Shown piece by piece: positions 1 through 10,540 of a DNA stretch of 28,233 nucleotides. How positions within the stretch are numbered: position 1 is the stretch's first letter; every line of letters begins with the position of its first letter. Location: positions 1 to 28,233 of the forward strand of contig WPIO01000544.1 of NCBI GenBank assembly GCA_009760855.2. The letters are read 5' to 3'. Both the position numbers and the translations under genes were made by a program. This DNA comes from Cristatella mucedo (Eukaryota > Bryozoa > Phylactolaemata > Cristatellidae). The notes under the pieces are model-generated. The model saw nothing but the letters and a program-made list of their open reading frames with translations, was not told the DNA's origin and made no database searches.

Positions 1-102
1 TTTCGCGAACAACGTGCTTTCGACAGTAGGATGCATATATTATGCGATTTGGGTTGGCCTGAAGTGAAGGACACTTATATAATTTTGGTAAACTCATTAT
101 AA

Positions 103-340
103 CATCTCGATTCAACTTTATTACTGAAACAGGACGTTACTTTCAGTCGCTATCCGAGTGTTTGTAATGCTTTTTTAAATAATTAATAACCCTGAACTTG
201 AGGCTAGAGTCGTCCTGCTGCAAATTGCTGCAGTGGAGTTTATTAACAACTTAAAGAAGCTTAAAGATTGCATTAAAATGTCTGGTGCTATCATCGTCCT
301 TACGAACCAATTGGATGAACCTCTTTTCCAAGAATTTTAG
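103..340 (+). pseudogene. T frame, unit 1, frameshifted
   Basis: This segment aligns base for base with the T open frame of units 2-4 and ends at the same TAG. It is 238 bases long rather than 240. The two missing bases lie in the poly-T/A stretch around 165-185, and the frame then meets TAA. It is also more diverged than the other copies. If T is a real exon, this copy is dead. Confidence 0.4.
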
Positions 341-1117
341 ACTCATATGCCTTACGAGCATAAGGGGATAAATTAGACCATTCAGATTGCATTATACAAT
401 GCCGTTCTCTTCTTGTTAAAACGCTGTTTAGCAGGTTAAATACGAAGCCTGTTTTTCCGTTCGAATGCACGTAAGACGGCCCTTGGTGACTCGCCTTTGT
501 AAAACCTATGAGTGTCCTAAAACTATAGGTAGAAGATAGTCATGTCCTGCCGATGTTTCCTCATAGTTCACTTCATGTTTTACTAAGCAGCAGCTAGTTG
601 CAAGCTTTTAATTAGTGAAGTCCGTACCAGTCATCGATTTTTGAAGAAGAATTTGCAGTGCCGGTTTTATTTTCCTGGCCATGGTGAGCCCAACGGATTT
701 GATTTTCGCACGACTAAACAATAGCAATGATGTCATGAGCTAACCGTAGTTGAGAAAGTACCGTATTACCCAAGGCTAGATGGTTACTAAGCAACGATCA
801 GTGACAAGTGTTGCATTTTATTTTGAATAAACTATAACAGCACTTGCTTTGACCTAAATGTAGATGCAAGCATCCGGACGTTATCTGGACGCACTTCGTA
901 CCTCCTTTCGCATGCACGAAATATGCTTGTTGGTTCATTGAAAAATTATGCAGGCGGCTTAACTTGGTTCATTGTTACTGTACTGGCATACGAAATTTCA
1001 GCTTTAGGACTTTTATTCTCTTCACGAAGATTCTTAGAAATCTCATCGATTGTTTTGTGGGTGTCAATGTATGTACCTCCGTCAGTAACTCCACAAAGTC
1101 ATAAAGACCTGTGGGTG

Positions 1118-1609
1118 TTATGCAGGAGAGTTTTGTATAGCACACTCACAGCCTAAGCGGCTTTCGGTACGCATTCGGTAGCCAACAGACTTCGTCTCAC
1201 GCAACAAAGACAAAGTGGGAAGCATATCAGAGTTAGGAGAGCAGTTGAGGTAGTGAGTAGCATAGAAGTAGCAGTTCAGGAACGCTGAAAAAGATGTGCC
1301 ATAGTCGGCAGTTGGAGAGTAGATGTCGTTGCTTAAGAATTGTGGATGCGAGTTCCACAGTCTAGTACCTGCAGAGCTAAAGCTTCTGTCGCCAACTGTC
1401 TTTAATCGGAGGAATGGGACAGCTAATTTATTGTCCACATAGGACCTGAGGGCGCCAACAGGCTGAAACTGATGCAGCAGTTCAGCTAGGTACAAAGGAG
1501 CCAAGCCGTGGCGGGCCTTGTGGGTCAGCATAAGAACTTTGCTCTGTCTCCTTTGCTCAACCGGCAACCATCCTAGCTCTTTCAGCAAAGGTGATACGTG
1601 TTTGTACAT
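1118..1609 (-). pseudogene. Non-LTR retrotransposon RT C-terminal fragment, unit 1
   Basis: The 163-codon minus-strand frame carries the signature of the region after the reverse transcriptase palm in CR1/L2/Rex-like elements. It has a 'LKELGWLPVEQR' block, a 'HGLAPLYLAELL' block, a 'LRLKTVGDRSFSSAG' block and then 'RLWNSHPQFL'. In active elements these sit near the end of ORF2. Everything upstream (endonuclease, palm with YADD) is missing, because homology stops just past the first Met, near 1615. The frame is uninterrupted here, but it is a 5'-truncated dead copy that travels as a passenger in the R1 unit. An AATAAA-like sequence on the minus strand near 825-830 may mark its 3' side. Confidence 0.8.
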
Positions 1610-2219
1610 AGCACGTACACGTCAGCCAATATTTGATGTTAGGTGATCTCTCCTCAATAATGAGTCCTGAGGCTTATCAACATCTGTCCCCACTGGCAGG
1701 CACAAATTATCGTTAACTCTACAATCCAGTAACCCTGGTTCGTTATCAACACAAGGCGATGGGAACATAAATCTGTACGTTGTGTACTCATAGTGCTAGG
1801 CTTCAGAATATACAAGAAGTAGATGAGATAAAAGACTTCTTCAAACATTGAAATTTAGTCTTCCGTTCACGAACTATGGCTTGCTGTGCTTATGTGAATT
1901 TGTAGTTGAAATCGCTATTTTTTTTCAGCTTTTGTGTTAGCGAACACAATCAACCACAATGAGAGTCGGTGATTCTTTAAACTTTCTACATTCCATTGAC
2001 TATGTAGTTCTGATGTGTAGGAAAGTGTTTTTAACATTAACCGATCGCCTTTGAGAGTAGGTTCGTTAGTGATGTACTTATAGATGATGGAAGGACGAAT
2101 GCTGTGACTCCGGTGTGGTCCCTATTTGAAATACAAAATAAGCTGTCATCTTCTGGATGACCGTCGTTAGACAGGCTGGTTCGACTGTAACTATGGTTCT
2201 TTTGGGTGTGATTTTCTAG

Positions 2220-2360
2220 CTGGAGGAGCTCTGGATCAGTGAAAATAAAGAGCTCTGCAGTCTTCCTCCCTCAGTTTGTCAGCTGCAAGCCCTGAAAAAG
2301 CTCGATGCTTCTGACTGTGGCCTAACTAAACTGCCCGATGGCTTGGAATTCTTGAACTTA
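2220..2360 (+). CDS. LRR exon A1 (two leucine-rich repeats)
   Basis: An internal exon of 47 codons. The acceptor is 'attttctag' ending at 2219. The frame reads LEELWISENKELCSLPPSVC for the first repeat (about residues 1-24), then QLQA, then LKKLDASDCGLTKLPDGLE (residues 25-47). The LxxLxIxxN and LxxLP scaffold positions fit the 23-residue Shoc2/ROCO-like LRR class, which builds protein-binding solenoids. The 5' edge is phase 0. The 3' edge differs from A2-A4: the usual 'TTG|GTAAGT' reads 'TTA|GCAAGT', so use would need a GC-AG intron. Without it the frame reads on to a TAG about 15 codons later. No gene ends are visible, so the host protein is unknown. Confidence 0.7.
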
Positions 2361-2799
2361 GCAAGTAAACGAGTGACATTTTAGCCGTTAAGTGAAGTTC
2401 CTACTTTAATGTGGAAAAGATGCCACTTTCTTTGTTTTGCATCCCAAGATGCAGTGTTTTCGCAGATCAAAAACACTTATCCACGACATTTAAATATCCG
2501 ATTGTCTTAGCAAGATCTTCATGCCTCTATTGTGCTCATTGACCTACCCATGTAAGCAGTGTGTAAACCACAAATACTTGTTTCGGCACACCGACGTTGA
2601 GTAGTTGGTCATATGTATTGTCATGTTCACTGAAAATGTGCTTTCGAAAGTGACCTGAATATTTTCAGTTAACGGGCTTAGCCTAAATTTGAGGGCAGCA
2701 TTATATTCAAGGTGAGCACAACGTGAATTTTTATTGTAGGTATAAAATTAAAATATGCTTGTACATTCAGTCTTTTTTCTTAGTGTTTCTACCGTTCTT

Positions 2800-2964
2800 T
2801 TTATAATTGATAACCCCGAGCTAGATGCGAAGGTTAACTAGCTGAAAAATCGAAAATATGGTAGAGTTAAAACAAACAAACAATTTAAACGGTGCATCCA
2901 TTTGTGTGCTTGTATCGTTACTCGTTTTTACTAGTCAAATGCAGTTCTTTTCACATAATTTCCG
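2800..2964 (+). pseudogene. Decayed T' segment, unit 1
   Basis: In the frame of GAT AAC CCC this aligns to the second half of T without obvious indels over ~50 codons. It shares DNPE, a K-x-PK-like block followed by CI, and LF near the end. A TAG follows the 'AKV' block, and further stops follow. It is the sister of T in the other half of the unit and is not coding now. Confidence 0.45.
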
Positions 2965-3512
2965 AATGAATCGTTGAAAAAGCTACAGGAGCAAAATTAC
3001 AGGTTATAGACAGTTTTTACGTTGATGTTATATTCAAGTTGAAACACTGTCTAGCATGATATAATGATATATATGTTTCTAGTTGCTTGATCATACATAT
3101 GACAGCCCTTGGTTGCTCATATTTGGAGAAAACTCTTCTTGTCCTCAAACGGTTTGTTATTTGTCCTCATGTCCCACCTTAAGTATACTATTCGTCTATT
3201 TCATGTTTCAGTAAGGAGCAGATAGTTAGAAGCTTATTGTGAGTCGTTTACTCTTTCTTATGTTACTGTGTCTCTGGCTGCAGCAGTGCTATTGGAATCT
3301 CACAGAGACAGGAAGACACGATTTTAACATTAAATGATTGTTTTACAGAGACCTTATGTTAGTGATGTCAATGCAAATGATGAAACATTAACTTGTGTGT
3401 TTAGCCCCTGATATTTATTTGTAATACTCAACACACTGTCATCCCTCGGACGACCGTAGGTAACCATCGTGGCTCGGAAGTCACCATGGTTCTTTTTCGT
3501 GTCATTTTGTAG

Positions 3513-3650
3513 CTGGACCATCTCCGGATCAGTAAAAACAAGCTCACCAATCTTCCTTCCTCCATATGCCAACTGCATGCACTGAAAACGCTTGCAGCAG
3601 TTGACTGCAACTTAACTAAACTGCCCGAAGGCTTGGAAGGAATGCGCTCG
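3513..3650 (+). CDS. LRR exon B1 (two leucine-rich repeats)
   Basis: A 46-codon exon with acceptor 'cattttgtag' (to 3512) and donor 'TCG|GTAAGT' (from 3651). The first repeat is LDHLRISKNKLTNLPSSIC plus QLHA (23 residues). The second begins LKTLAAVDCNLTKLPEGLE and ends GMRS (23 residues). Both edges are phase 0. Joined to exon A2 in the next unit, the LRR period continues without a break (GMRS then LEEL). Introns would be about 1.15 kb on the left (from A1) and about 2.36 kb on the right (to A2). It is one codon shorter than the A exons, which carry an extra residue in the 'NKELC' loop. Confidence 0.75.
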
Positions 3651-3888
3651 GTAAGTTAAGAAGTGAAATTGTAACTATTGCAAACCAAGAGGTTATTCTC
3701 AAATATAGGAATGCTGCTGCTTTGTAACTCTTGCAACCTATGATTCAGCATCACTGTCAATTAAACGTGGTCCTAAGCAGGGTCGTTTTCGCGAACAACG
3801 TGCTTTCGACAGTAGGATGCATATATTATGCGATTTGGCTTAGCTTAAAATTATGGACACTTATATAATTTAGGTAAACTCAATATAA

Positions 3889-4128
3889 CATCTGAATTCA
3901 GCTTTATTACTGAAACAGGACGTTACTATCAGTCGTTATCCGAGTGTTTGTAATGCTTTTTCTTTAATAAATGATAACCCTGAAGTTGAGACTAGAGTCG
4001 TCCTGCTGCAAAAGGCTGTACTGGAGTTGATAACCAAGTTAAAGAAGCCTAAAGGTTGCATTAAAATGTCTGGTGCTATCGTCATCCTTACGTACCGATT
4101 GGATGAAGCTCTTTTCCCAGAATTTTAG
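3889..4128 (+). CDS. T open frame, unit 2 (hypothetical exon)
   Basis: Open from CAT at 3889 to TAG at 4128. The core reads LLKQDVTISRYPSVCNAFSL, then INDNPEVETRVVLLQKAVLE, then a lysine-rich KLKKPK block and a hydrophobic GAIVIL strand, ending EALFPEF. I do not recognise a domain. An AG at 3899-3900 could be an acceptor, but it would enter this frame in phase 1, which does not match the phase-0 LRR donors. It is therefore not simply the next exon of the LRR protein. Copy-specific changes in this unit are G in place of D in the 'KDC' block and R in place of H in 'YHLDE'. It may be a once-coding segment or chance. Confidence 0.3.
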   Translation, partial: HLNSALLLKQDVTISRYPSVCNAFSLINDNPEVETRVVLLQKAVLELITKLKKPKGCIKMSGAIVILTYRLDEALFPEF

Positions 4129-4909
4129 ATTCATATGCCTTACGAGCATAAGGGGCTAAATTAGACCATTCAGATTGCATTATACAATGCCGTTCTCTTC
4201 TTGTTAAAACGCCGTTTAGCACGTTACATACGAAGACTGTTTTGCCGTTCGATTGCACGTAAGACGGCCCCTCATGGCTCACTCGGCTTTGTAAAACCTA
4301 TGAGTGTCCAAAAACTATAGGTAGAAGATAGTCATGTCCTGCCGATGTTTCCTCATAGTTCACTTCATGTTTTACTAAGCAGCAGGTAGTTGCAAGCTTC
4401 TAATTAGTTAAGTCCGTACCAGTCGTCGATTTTTGAAGAAGAATTTGCAGTGCCGGTTTCATTTTCCTGGCCATGGTGGGGGCAACGGATTTGATTTTCG
4501 CACGACTAAACAATAGCAATGATGTCATGAGCTAACCATAGTTGAGAACGTACCGTATTACCCAAGGCTAGATGGTTACTAAGCAACGTTCAGTGACAAG
4601 TGGTGCATTTTATTTTGAATAAACTATAACAGCACTTGCTTTGACCTAAATGTAGATGCAAGCATCCGGACGTTATCTGGACGCACTTCGTACCTCCTTT
4701 CGCATGCACGAAATATGCTTGTTGGTTCATTAAAAAATTATGCCGGCGGCTTAACTTGGTTCATTGTTACTGTACTGGCATACGAAATTTCAGCTTTAGG
4801 ACTTTTATTCTCTTCACGAAGATTCTTAGAAATCTCATCGATTGTTTTGTGGGTGTCAATGTATGTACCTCCGTCAGTAACTCCACAAAGTCATAAAGAC
4901 CTGTGGGTG

Positions 4910-5401
4910 TTATGCAGGAGAGTTTTGTATAGCACACTCACAGCCTAAGCGGCTTTCGGTACGCATTCGGTAGCCAACAGACTTCGTCTCACGCAACAAA
5001 GAGAAAGTGGGAAGCATATCAGAGTTAGGAGAGCAGTTGAGGTAGTGAGTAGCATAGAAGTAGCAGTTCAGGAACGCTGAAAAAGATGTGCCATAGTCGG
5101 CAGTTGGAGAGTAGATGTCGTTGCTTAAGAATTGTGGATGCGAGTTCCACAGTCTAGGACCTGCAGAGCTAAAGCTTCTGTCGCCATCTGTCTATAATCG
5201 GAGGATTGGGACAGCTAATTTATTGTCCACATAGGACCTGAGAACGCGAACAGGCTGAAACTGATGCAGCAGTTCAGCTAGGTACAAAGGAGCCAAGCCG
5301 TGGTGGGCCTTGTGGGTCAGCATAAGAACTGTGCTCTGTATCCTTTGCTCAACCGGCAACCATCCTAGCTCTTGCAGCAAAGGTGACACGTGTTTGTACA
5401 T
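4910..5401 (-). pseudogene. RT C-terminal fragment, unit 2, with nonsense codon
   Basis: Same length and position in the unit as the unit 1 relic. The frame is broken where the lysine of 'RLKTVGDRS' has become TAG (plus-strand 'ctgtctataatcgg', near 5189-5191), so only the upstream 69 codons stay open. It shares several variants with the unit 3 copy, such as 'cttgcagcaaaggtgaca', against units 1 and 4. Confidence 0.8.
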
Positions 5402-6011
5402 AGCACGTACACGTCAGCCAATATTTTATGTTGGGTGATCACTCCTCAATAATGAGTCCTGAGGCTTATCAACATCTGTCCCCACTGGCAGGCACAAATT
5501 ATCGTTAACTCAACAATCCAGTAACCCTGGTTCGTTATCAACACAAGGCAATGGGAACATAAATCTGTACCTTGTGTACTCATAGTGCTAGGCTTCAGAA
5601 TATACAAGAAGTAGATGAGATAAAAGACTTCTTCAAACATTGAAATTTAGTCTTCCGTTCACGAACTATGGCTTGCTGTGCTTATGTGAATTTGTAGTTG
5701 AAATCGCTATGTTTTCAGCTTTTGTGTTAGCGAACACAATCAACCACAATGAGAGTCGGTGATTCTTTAAACTTTCTACATTCCATTGACTATGTAGTTC
5801 TGATGTGTAGGAAAGTGTTTTTAACATTAACCGATCGCCTTTGAGAGTAGGTTCGTTAGTGATGTACGTATAGATGATGGAAGGACGAATGCTGTGACAC
5901 CAGTGTGGTCCCTATTTGAAATACAAAATAAGCTGTCATCTTCTAGATGACCGTCGTTAGACAGGCCGGTTCGACTGTAACAATGGTTTTTTTTTGGGTG
6001 TGATTTGTTAG

Positions 6012-6152
6012 CTTGAGGAGCTCTGGATCAGAGAAAATAAAGAGCTCTGCAGTCTTCCTCCCTCAGTTTGTCAGCTGCAGGCCCTGAAAAAGCTCGATGC
6101 TTCTGACTGTGGCCTAACTAAACTGCCCGATGGCTTGGAAGTCTTGCAGTTG
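6012..6152 (+). CDS. LRR exon A2 (two leucine-rich repeats)
   Basis: A 47-codon exon between acceptor 'gatttgttag' and consensus donor 'TTG|GTAAGT'. It begins LEELWIREN (R where A1 and A4 have S) and ends with the usual LPDGLEVLQL. It keeps scaffold leucines at the LxxLxI and LP positions in both repeats. Intron to B2 about 1.15 kb. Splice sites and frame are all intact, so this exon could be used as it stands. Confidence 0.75.
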
Positions 6153-6590
6153 GTAAGTTAACGAGTGACATTTCAGCCGTTAAATGAAGTTCCTTCTTTA
6201 ATGTGGAAAAGATGCCACTTTCTGTGTTTTGCATCCCAAGATGCAGTGTTTTCGCAGATCAAAAACACTTATCCACGACATTTAAATATCCGATTGTCTT
6301 AGCAAGATCTTCATGCCTCTATTGTGCTCATTGACCTACCCATGTAAGCAGTGTGTAAACCACAAATACTTGTTTCGGCACACCGACGTTGAGTAGTTGG
6401 TCATATGTATTGTCATCTTCACTGAAAATGTGCTTTCGAAAGTGACCTGAATAATTTCAGTTAACGGGCTTAGCCTAAATTTGAGGGCAGCATTATATTC
6501 AAGGTGAGCACAACGTGAATTTTTATTGTAGGTATAAAATAAAATATGCTTGTACATTCAGTCTTTTTTCTTAGTGTTTCTACCGTTGTT

Positions 6591-6755
6591 TTTATAATTG
6601 ATAACCCCGAGCTAGATGCGAAGGTTATCTAGCTGAAAAATCGAAAATATGGTAGAGTTAAAACAAACAAACAACCTAAACGGTGCATCCATTTGTGTGC
6701 TGGTATCGTTACTCGTTTTTACTAGTCAAATAGAGTTCTTTTCACACAATTGCCG
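6591..6755 (+). pseudogene. Decayed T' segment, unit 2
   Basis: Aligns to unit 1 T' nearly base for base. The stop after the DNPELDAKV block (ATC TAG) is present here too, so the loss of frame predates amplification of the 3.8-kb unit. Confidence 0.4.
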
Positions 6756-7303
6756 ACTGAATCGTTAAAAAAGCTACAGTAGCAAAATTACAGGCTATAG
6801 ACAGTTTGTACGTAGATGTTGTATTCAAGTTGGAACACTGTCTAGCATGATATAATAATATATATGTTTCTACTTGCTTGATCATACATATGATAGCCCT
6901 TGGTGGCTCATATTTGGAGAAAACTCTTCTTGTCCTTAAACGGTTTGTTATTTGTCCTCACGTCCCACCTTAAGTAAACTATTCGTCTATTTCATGTTTC
7001 AGTAAGGAGCAGATAGTTAGAAGCTTATTGTGAGTCGTTTACTCTTTCTTATGTTACTGTGTCTCTGGCTGCAGCAGTGCTATTGGATTCTCACGGAGAC
7101 ACGAAGACACGATTTTAACATTAAATGATTGTTATACAGAGACCTGATGTTAGTGATGTCAATGCAGATGATGAAACAATAACTTGTGTGTTTAGCCCCT
7201 GATATTTATTTGTAATACTCAACACACTATCATCCCTCGGACGACCGTAGGTAACCATCGTGGCTCGGAAGTCACCATGGTTCTTTTTCGTGTCATTTTG
7301 TAG

Positions 7304-7441
7304 CTGCACTGTCTCCGGATCAGTAAAAACAAGCTCACCAATCTTCCTTCCTCCATATGCCAACTGCATGCACTGAAAACGCTTGCAGCAGTTGACTGCA
7401 ACTTAACTAAACTGCCCGAAGGCTTGGAAGGAATGCACTCG
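7304..7441 (+). CDS. LRR exon B2 (two leucine-rich repeats)
   Basis: A 46-codon exon with acceptor 'cattttgtag' and donor 'TCG|GTAAGT'. It differs from B1 only at a few codons: it starts LHCLRISKN (B1 has LDHLRISKN) and ends GMHS (B1 has GMRS). The changed residues lie in the variable positions flanking the first strand and at the exon end, while the leucine and LP scaffold is unchanged. Downstream intron to A3 about 2.36 kb. Confidence 0.75.
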
Positions 7442-7679
7442 GTAAGTTAAGAAGTGAAATTATAACTATTGCAAACCGAGAGGTTATTCTCAATTATAGG
7501 AATGCTGCCGCTTTCTAACTCTTGCAACCTATGATTCAGCATCACTGTCAATTAAACGTGGTCCTAAGCAGGGTCGTTTTCGCGAACAACGTGCTTTCGA
7601 CAGTAGGATGCATATATTATGCGATTTGGCTTAGCTTAAAATTATGGACACTTATATAATTTAGGTAAACTCAATATAA

Positions 7680-7919
7680 CATCTGAATTCAGCTTTGTTA
7701 CTGAAACAGGACGTTACTATCAGTCGTTATCCGAGTGTTTGTAATGCTTTTTCTTTAATAAATGATAACCCTGAAGTTGAGACCAGAGTCGTCCTGCTGC
7801 AAAAGGCTGTACTGGAGTTGATAACCAAGTTAAAGAAGCCTAAAGATTGCATTAAAATGTCTGGTGCTATCGTCATCCTTACGTACCATTTGGATGAAGC
7901 TCTTTTCCCAGAATTTTAG
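7680..7919 (+). CDS. T open frame, unit 3 (hypothetical exon)
   Basis: Open for 79 codons to TAG. It reads KDCIK and YHLDEALFPEF, which looks like the ancestral form because unit 4 agrees with it. No Met lies near the start, so if real it would be an internal or terminal exon rather than a separate gene. Confidence 0.3.
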   Translation, partial: HLNSALLLKQDVTISRYPSVCNAFSLINDNPEVETRVVLLQKAVLELITKLKKPKDCIKMSGAIVILTYHLDEALFPEF

Positions 7920-8696
7920 ACTCATATGCCTTACGAGCATAAGGGGCTAAATTAGACCATTCAGATTGCATTATCCAATGCCGTTCTCTTCTTGTTAAAA
8001 CGCTGTTTAGCACGTTAAATACGAAGACTGTTTTGCCGTCCGATTGCACATAAGACGGCCCTTGGTGACTCGGCTTAGTAAAACCTATGAGTGTTTTAAA
8101 ACTATAGGTAGAAGATAGTCATGTCCTGCCGATGTTTCCTCATAGTTCACTTCATGTTTTACTAAGCAGCAGGTAGTTGCAAGCTTCTAATTAGTTAAGT
8201 CCGTACCAGCCGTAGATTTTTGAAGAAGACTTTACAGTGCCGGTTTCATTTTCCTGGCCATGGTGGGGGCAACGGATTAGATTTTCGCACGACAAAACAA
8301 TAGCAATGATGTCATGAGCTAACCGTAGTTGAGAACGTACCGTATTACCCAAGGCTAGATGGTTACTAAGCAACGATCAGTGACAAGTGGTGCATTTTAT
8401 TTTGAATAAGCTATAACAGCCCTTGCTTTGACCTAAATGTAGATGCAACCGTCAAGACGTTATCTGGACGCACTTCGTACGTTCTTTCGCATGCACGAAA
8501 TATGCTCGTTGGTTCATTGAAAAATTATGCCGGCGGCTTAACTTAGTTCATTGTTACTGTACTGGCATACGAAATTTCAGCTTTAGGACTTTTATTCTCT
8601 TCACGAAGATTGTTAGAAATCTCATCGAAATTTTTGTCGGTGTGAATGTCTGTACCTCCGTCAGTAACTCCACAAAGTCATAAAGACCTGTGGGTG

Positions 8697-9188
8697 TTAT
8701 GCAGGAGAGTTTTGTATAGCACACTCACAGCCTAAGCGGCTTTCGGTACGCATTCGGTAGCCAACAGACTTCGTCTCACGCAACAAAGAGAAAGTGGGAA
8801 GCATATCAGAGTTAGGAGAGCAGTTGAGGTAGTGAGTAGCATAGAAGTAGCAGTTCAGGAACGCTGAAAAAGATGTGCCATAGTCGGCAGTTGGAGAGTA
8901 GATGTCGTTGCTTAAGAATTGTGGATGCGAGTTCCACAGTCTAGGACCTGCAGAGCTAAAGCTTCTGTCGCCAACTGTCTTTAATCGGAGGAATGGAACA
9001 GCTAATTTATTGTCCACATAGGACCTGAGAACTCAAACAGGCTGAAACTGATGCAGCAGTTCAGCTAGGTACAAAGGAGCCAAGCCGTGGTGGGCCTTGT
9101 GGGTCAGCATAGGAACTTTGCTCTGGATCCTTTGCGCAACCGGCAACCATCCTAGCTCTTGCAGCAAAGGTGACACATGTTTGTACAT
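8697..9188 (-). pseudogene. RT C-terminal fragment, unit 3, with nonsense codon
   Basis: Same relic as in the other units. It is interrupted by TGA in the 'HQFQPV-R-LRS' block (plus-strand 'ctgagaactcaaacaggctg', 9025-9044), at a spot that was CpG-rich in the ancestor. The downstream 106 codons remain open through 'RLWNSHPQFL' to the end. Confidence 0.8.
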
Positions 9189-9800
9189 AGCACGTACACG
9201 TCAGCCAATATTTTATGTTAGGTGATCACTCCTCAATAATGAGTCCTGAGGCTTATCTACATCTGTCCCCACTGGCAGGCAGAAATTATCGTTAACTCAA
9301 CAATCCAGTAACCCTGGTTCGTTATCAACACAAGGCGATGGGAACATAAATCTGTACCTTGTGTACTCATTGTGCTAAGCTTCAGAACATACAAGAAGTA
9401 GATGAGATAAAAGACTTCTTCAAACATTGAAATTTAGTCTTCCGTTCACGAACTATGTCTTGCTGTGCTTATGTGAATTTGTAGTTGAAATCGCTATTTT
9501 TTTTCAGCTTTTGTGTTAGTGAACGCAATCAACCACAATGAGAGTCGGTGATTCTTTAAACTTTCTACATTCCATTGACTATGTAGTTCTGATGTGTAGG
9601 AAAGTGTTTTTAACATTAACCGATCGCCTTTGAGAGTAGGTTCGTTAGTGATGTACGTATAGATGATGGAAGGACGAATGCTGTGACACCAGTGTGGTCC
9701 CTATTTGAAATACAAAATAAGCTGTCATCTCCTGGATAACCGTCGTTAGACAGGCTGGTTCGACTGTAACTATGGTTCTTTTGGGTGTGATTTTTTTTAG

Positions 9801-9941
9801 CTTGAGGAGCTCTGGATCAGAGAAAATAAAGAGCTCTGCAGTCTTCCTCCCTCAGTTTGTCAGCTGCAAGCCCTGAAAAAGCTCGATGCTTCTGACTGTG
9901 GCCTAACTAAACTGCCCGATGGCTTGGAAGTCTTGCAGTTG
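9801..9941 (+). CDS. LRR exon A3 (two leucine-rich repeats)
   Basis: A 47-codon exon preceded by a strong polypyrimidine run 'gattttttttag' and followed by 'TTG|GTAAGT'. It encodes the LEELWIREN variant shared with A2, then the invariant QLQALKKLDASDCGLTKLPD core. Because exon B3 is deleted, the next usable exon downstream is A4, about 3.4 kb away. The join A3 to A4 would remain in frame and in LRR register (VLQL then LEEL). Confidence 0.75.
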
Positions 9942-10380
9942 GTAAGTTAACGAGTGACATTTTAGCCGTTAAGTGAAGTTCCTACTTTAATGTGGAAAAG
10001 ATGCCACTTTCTGTGTTTTGCATCCCAAGATGCAGTGTTTTCGCAGATCAAAAACACTTATCCACGACATTTAAATATCCGATTGTCTTAGCAAGATCTT
10101 CATGCCTCTATTGTGCTCATTGACCTACCCATGTAAGCAGTGTGTAAACCACAAATACTTGTTTCGGCACACCGACGTTGAGTAGTTGGTCATATGTATT
10201 GTCATGTTCACTGAAAATGTGCTTTCGAAAGTGACCTGAATAATTTCAGTTAACGGGCTTAGCCTAAATTTGAGGGCAGCATTATATTCAAGGTGAGCAC
10301 AACGTGAATTTTTATTGTAGGTATAAAATTAAAATATGCTTGTACATTCAGTCTTTTTTCTTAGTGTTTCTACCGTTGTT

Positions 10381-10540
10381 TTTATGATTGATAACCCCGA
10401 ACTAGATGCAAAGGTTATCTAGCGGAAAAATCGAAAGTGTGGAGTTAAAACAAACAAACAACCTAAACGGTGCATCCATTTGTGTGCTGGTATCGTTACT
10501 CGTTTTTACTAGTCAAATGGAGTTCTTTTCACACAATTTC
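10381..10540 (+). pseudogene. Decayed T' segment, unit 3
   Basis: As in the other units but with a further ~5-base loss at 10435-10443 ('cgaaagtgtggagtt' against 'cgaaaatatggtagagtt'), so decay has continued since the array formed. Confidence 0.4.

Larger units (their letters stand above)
470..3780 (+). repeat. Internal half-unit dimer within the R1 unit
   Basis: Described for unit 1. Paired homologous stretches are 103-340 with 2740-2964 (T and T'), about 470-612 with 3095-3232 ('cttggt', 'catgttt', 'aagctt' landmarks), about 2028-2219 with 3321-3512 (pre-exon intron), exon A with exon B, and about 2361-2460 with 3651-3760 (post-exon intron). The order is the same in both halves, so the unit arose by an old duplication of a [T - LRR exon] half-unit. 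The first half is longer because it carries the RT relic and its flanks, an insert of up to ~1.3 kb lying between 612 and 2028. Confidence 0.75.
1..3786 (+). repeat. R1 unit 1
   Basis: Contents in order: frameshifted T frame (103-340), minus-strand RT relic (1118-1609), LRR exon A1 (2220-2360), decayed T' (2800-2964), LRR exon B1 (3513-3650). Its first ~350 bases differ more from units 2-4 than the rest does. I recognise nothing in the stretches 341-1117, 1610-2219, 2361-2799 and 2965-3512 beyond intron-like AT-rich sequence and the internal half-unit homology. Confidence 0.9.
3787..7577 (+). repeat. R1 unit 2
   Basis: Contents: intact T frame (3889-4128), RT relic with a nonsense codon (4910-5401), LRR exon A2 (6012-6152), decayed T' (6591-6755), LRR exon B2 (7304-7441). 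Both LRR exons keep consensus AG acceptors and GTAAGT donors, so this unit has the best claim to a functional exon pair. The remaining sequence is intron-like. Confidence 0.9.

Noticed and set aside
946-1100. Minus-strand frame of ~50 codons downstream of the RT relic (THKTIDEISKNLREENKSPK)
   Set aside because: Looks protein-like and is open in units 1 and 2, but units 3 and 4 carry an in-frame stop (taa in place of caa). It is out of frame with the RT and most likely the 3' UTR of the dead element.
923-1156. Plus-strand 77-codon frame starting MLVGSLKNYAGG, repeated at 4715-4948
   Set aside because: It lies antisense to the end and 3' side of the RT relic, is not kept open in units 3 and 4, and has no recognisable motif.
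3354-3610. Minus-strand frames over exon B (MQLAYGGRKIGELVF and similar, also at 7121-7401 and 14478-14702)
   Set aside because: Antisense shadows of the LRR exons. The plus-strand frame has splice sites and the LRR period.
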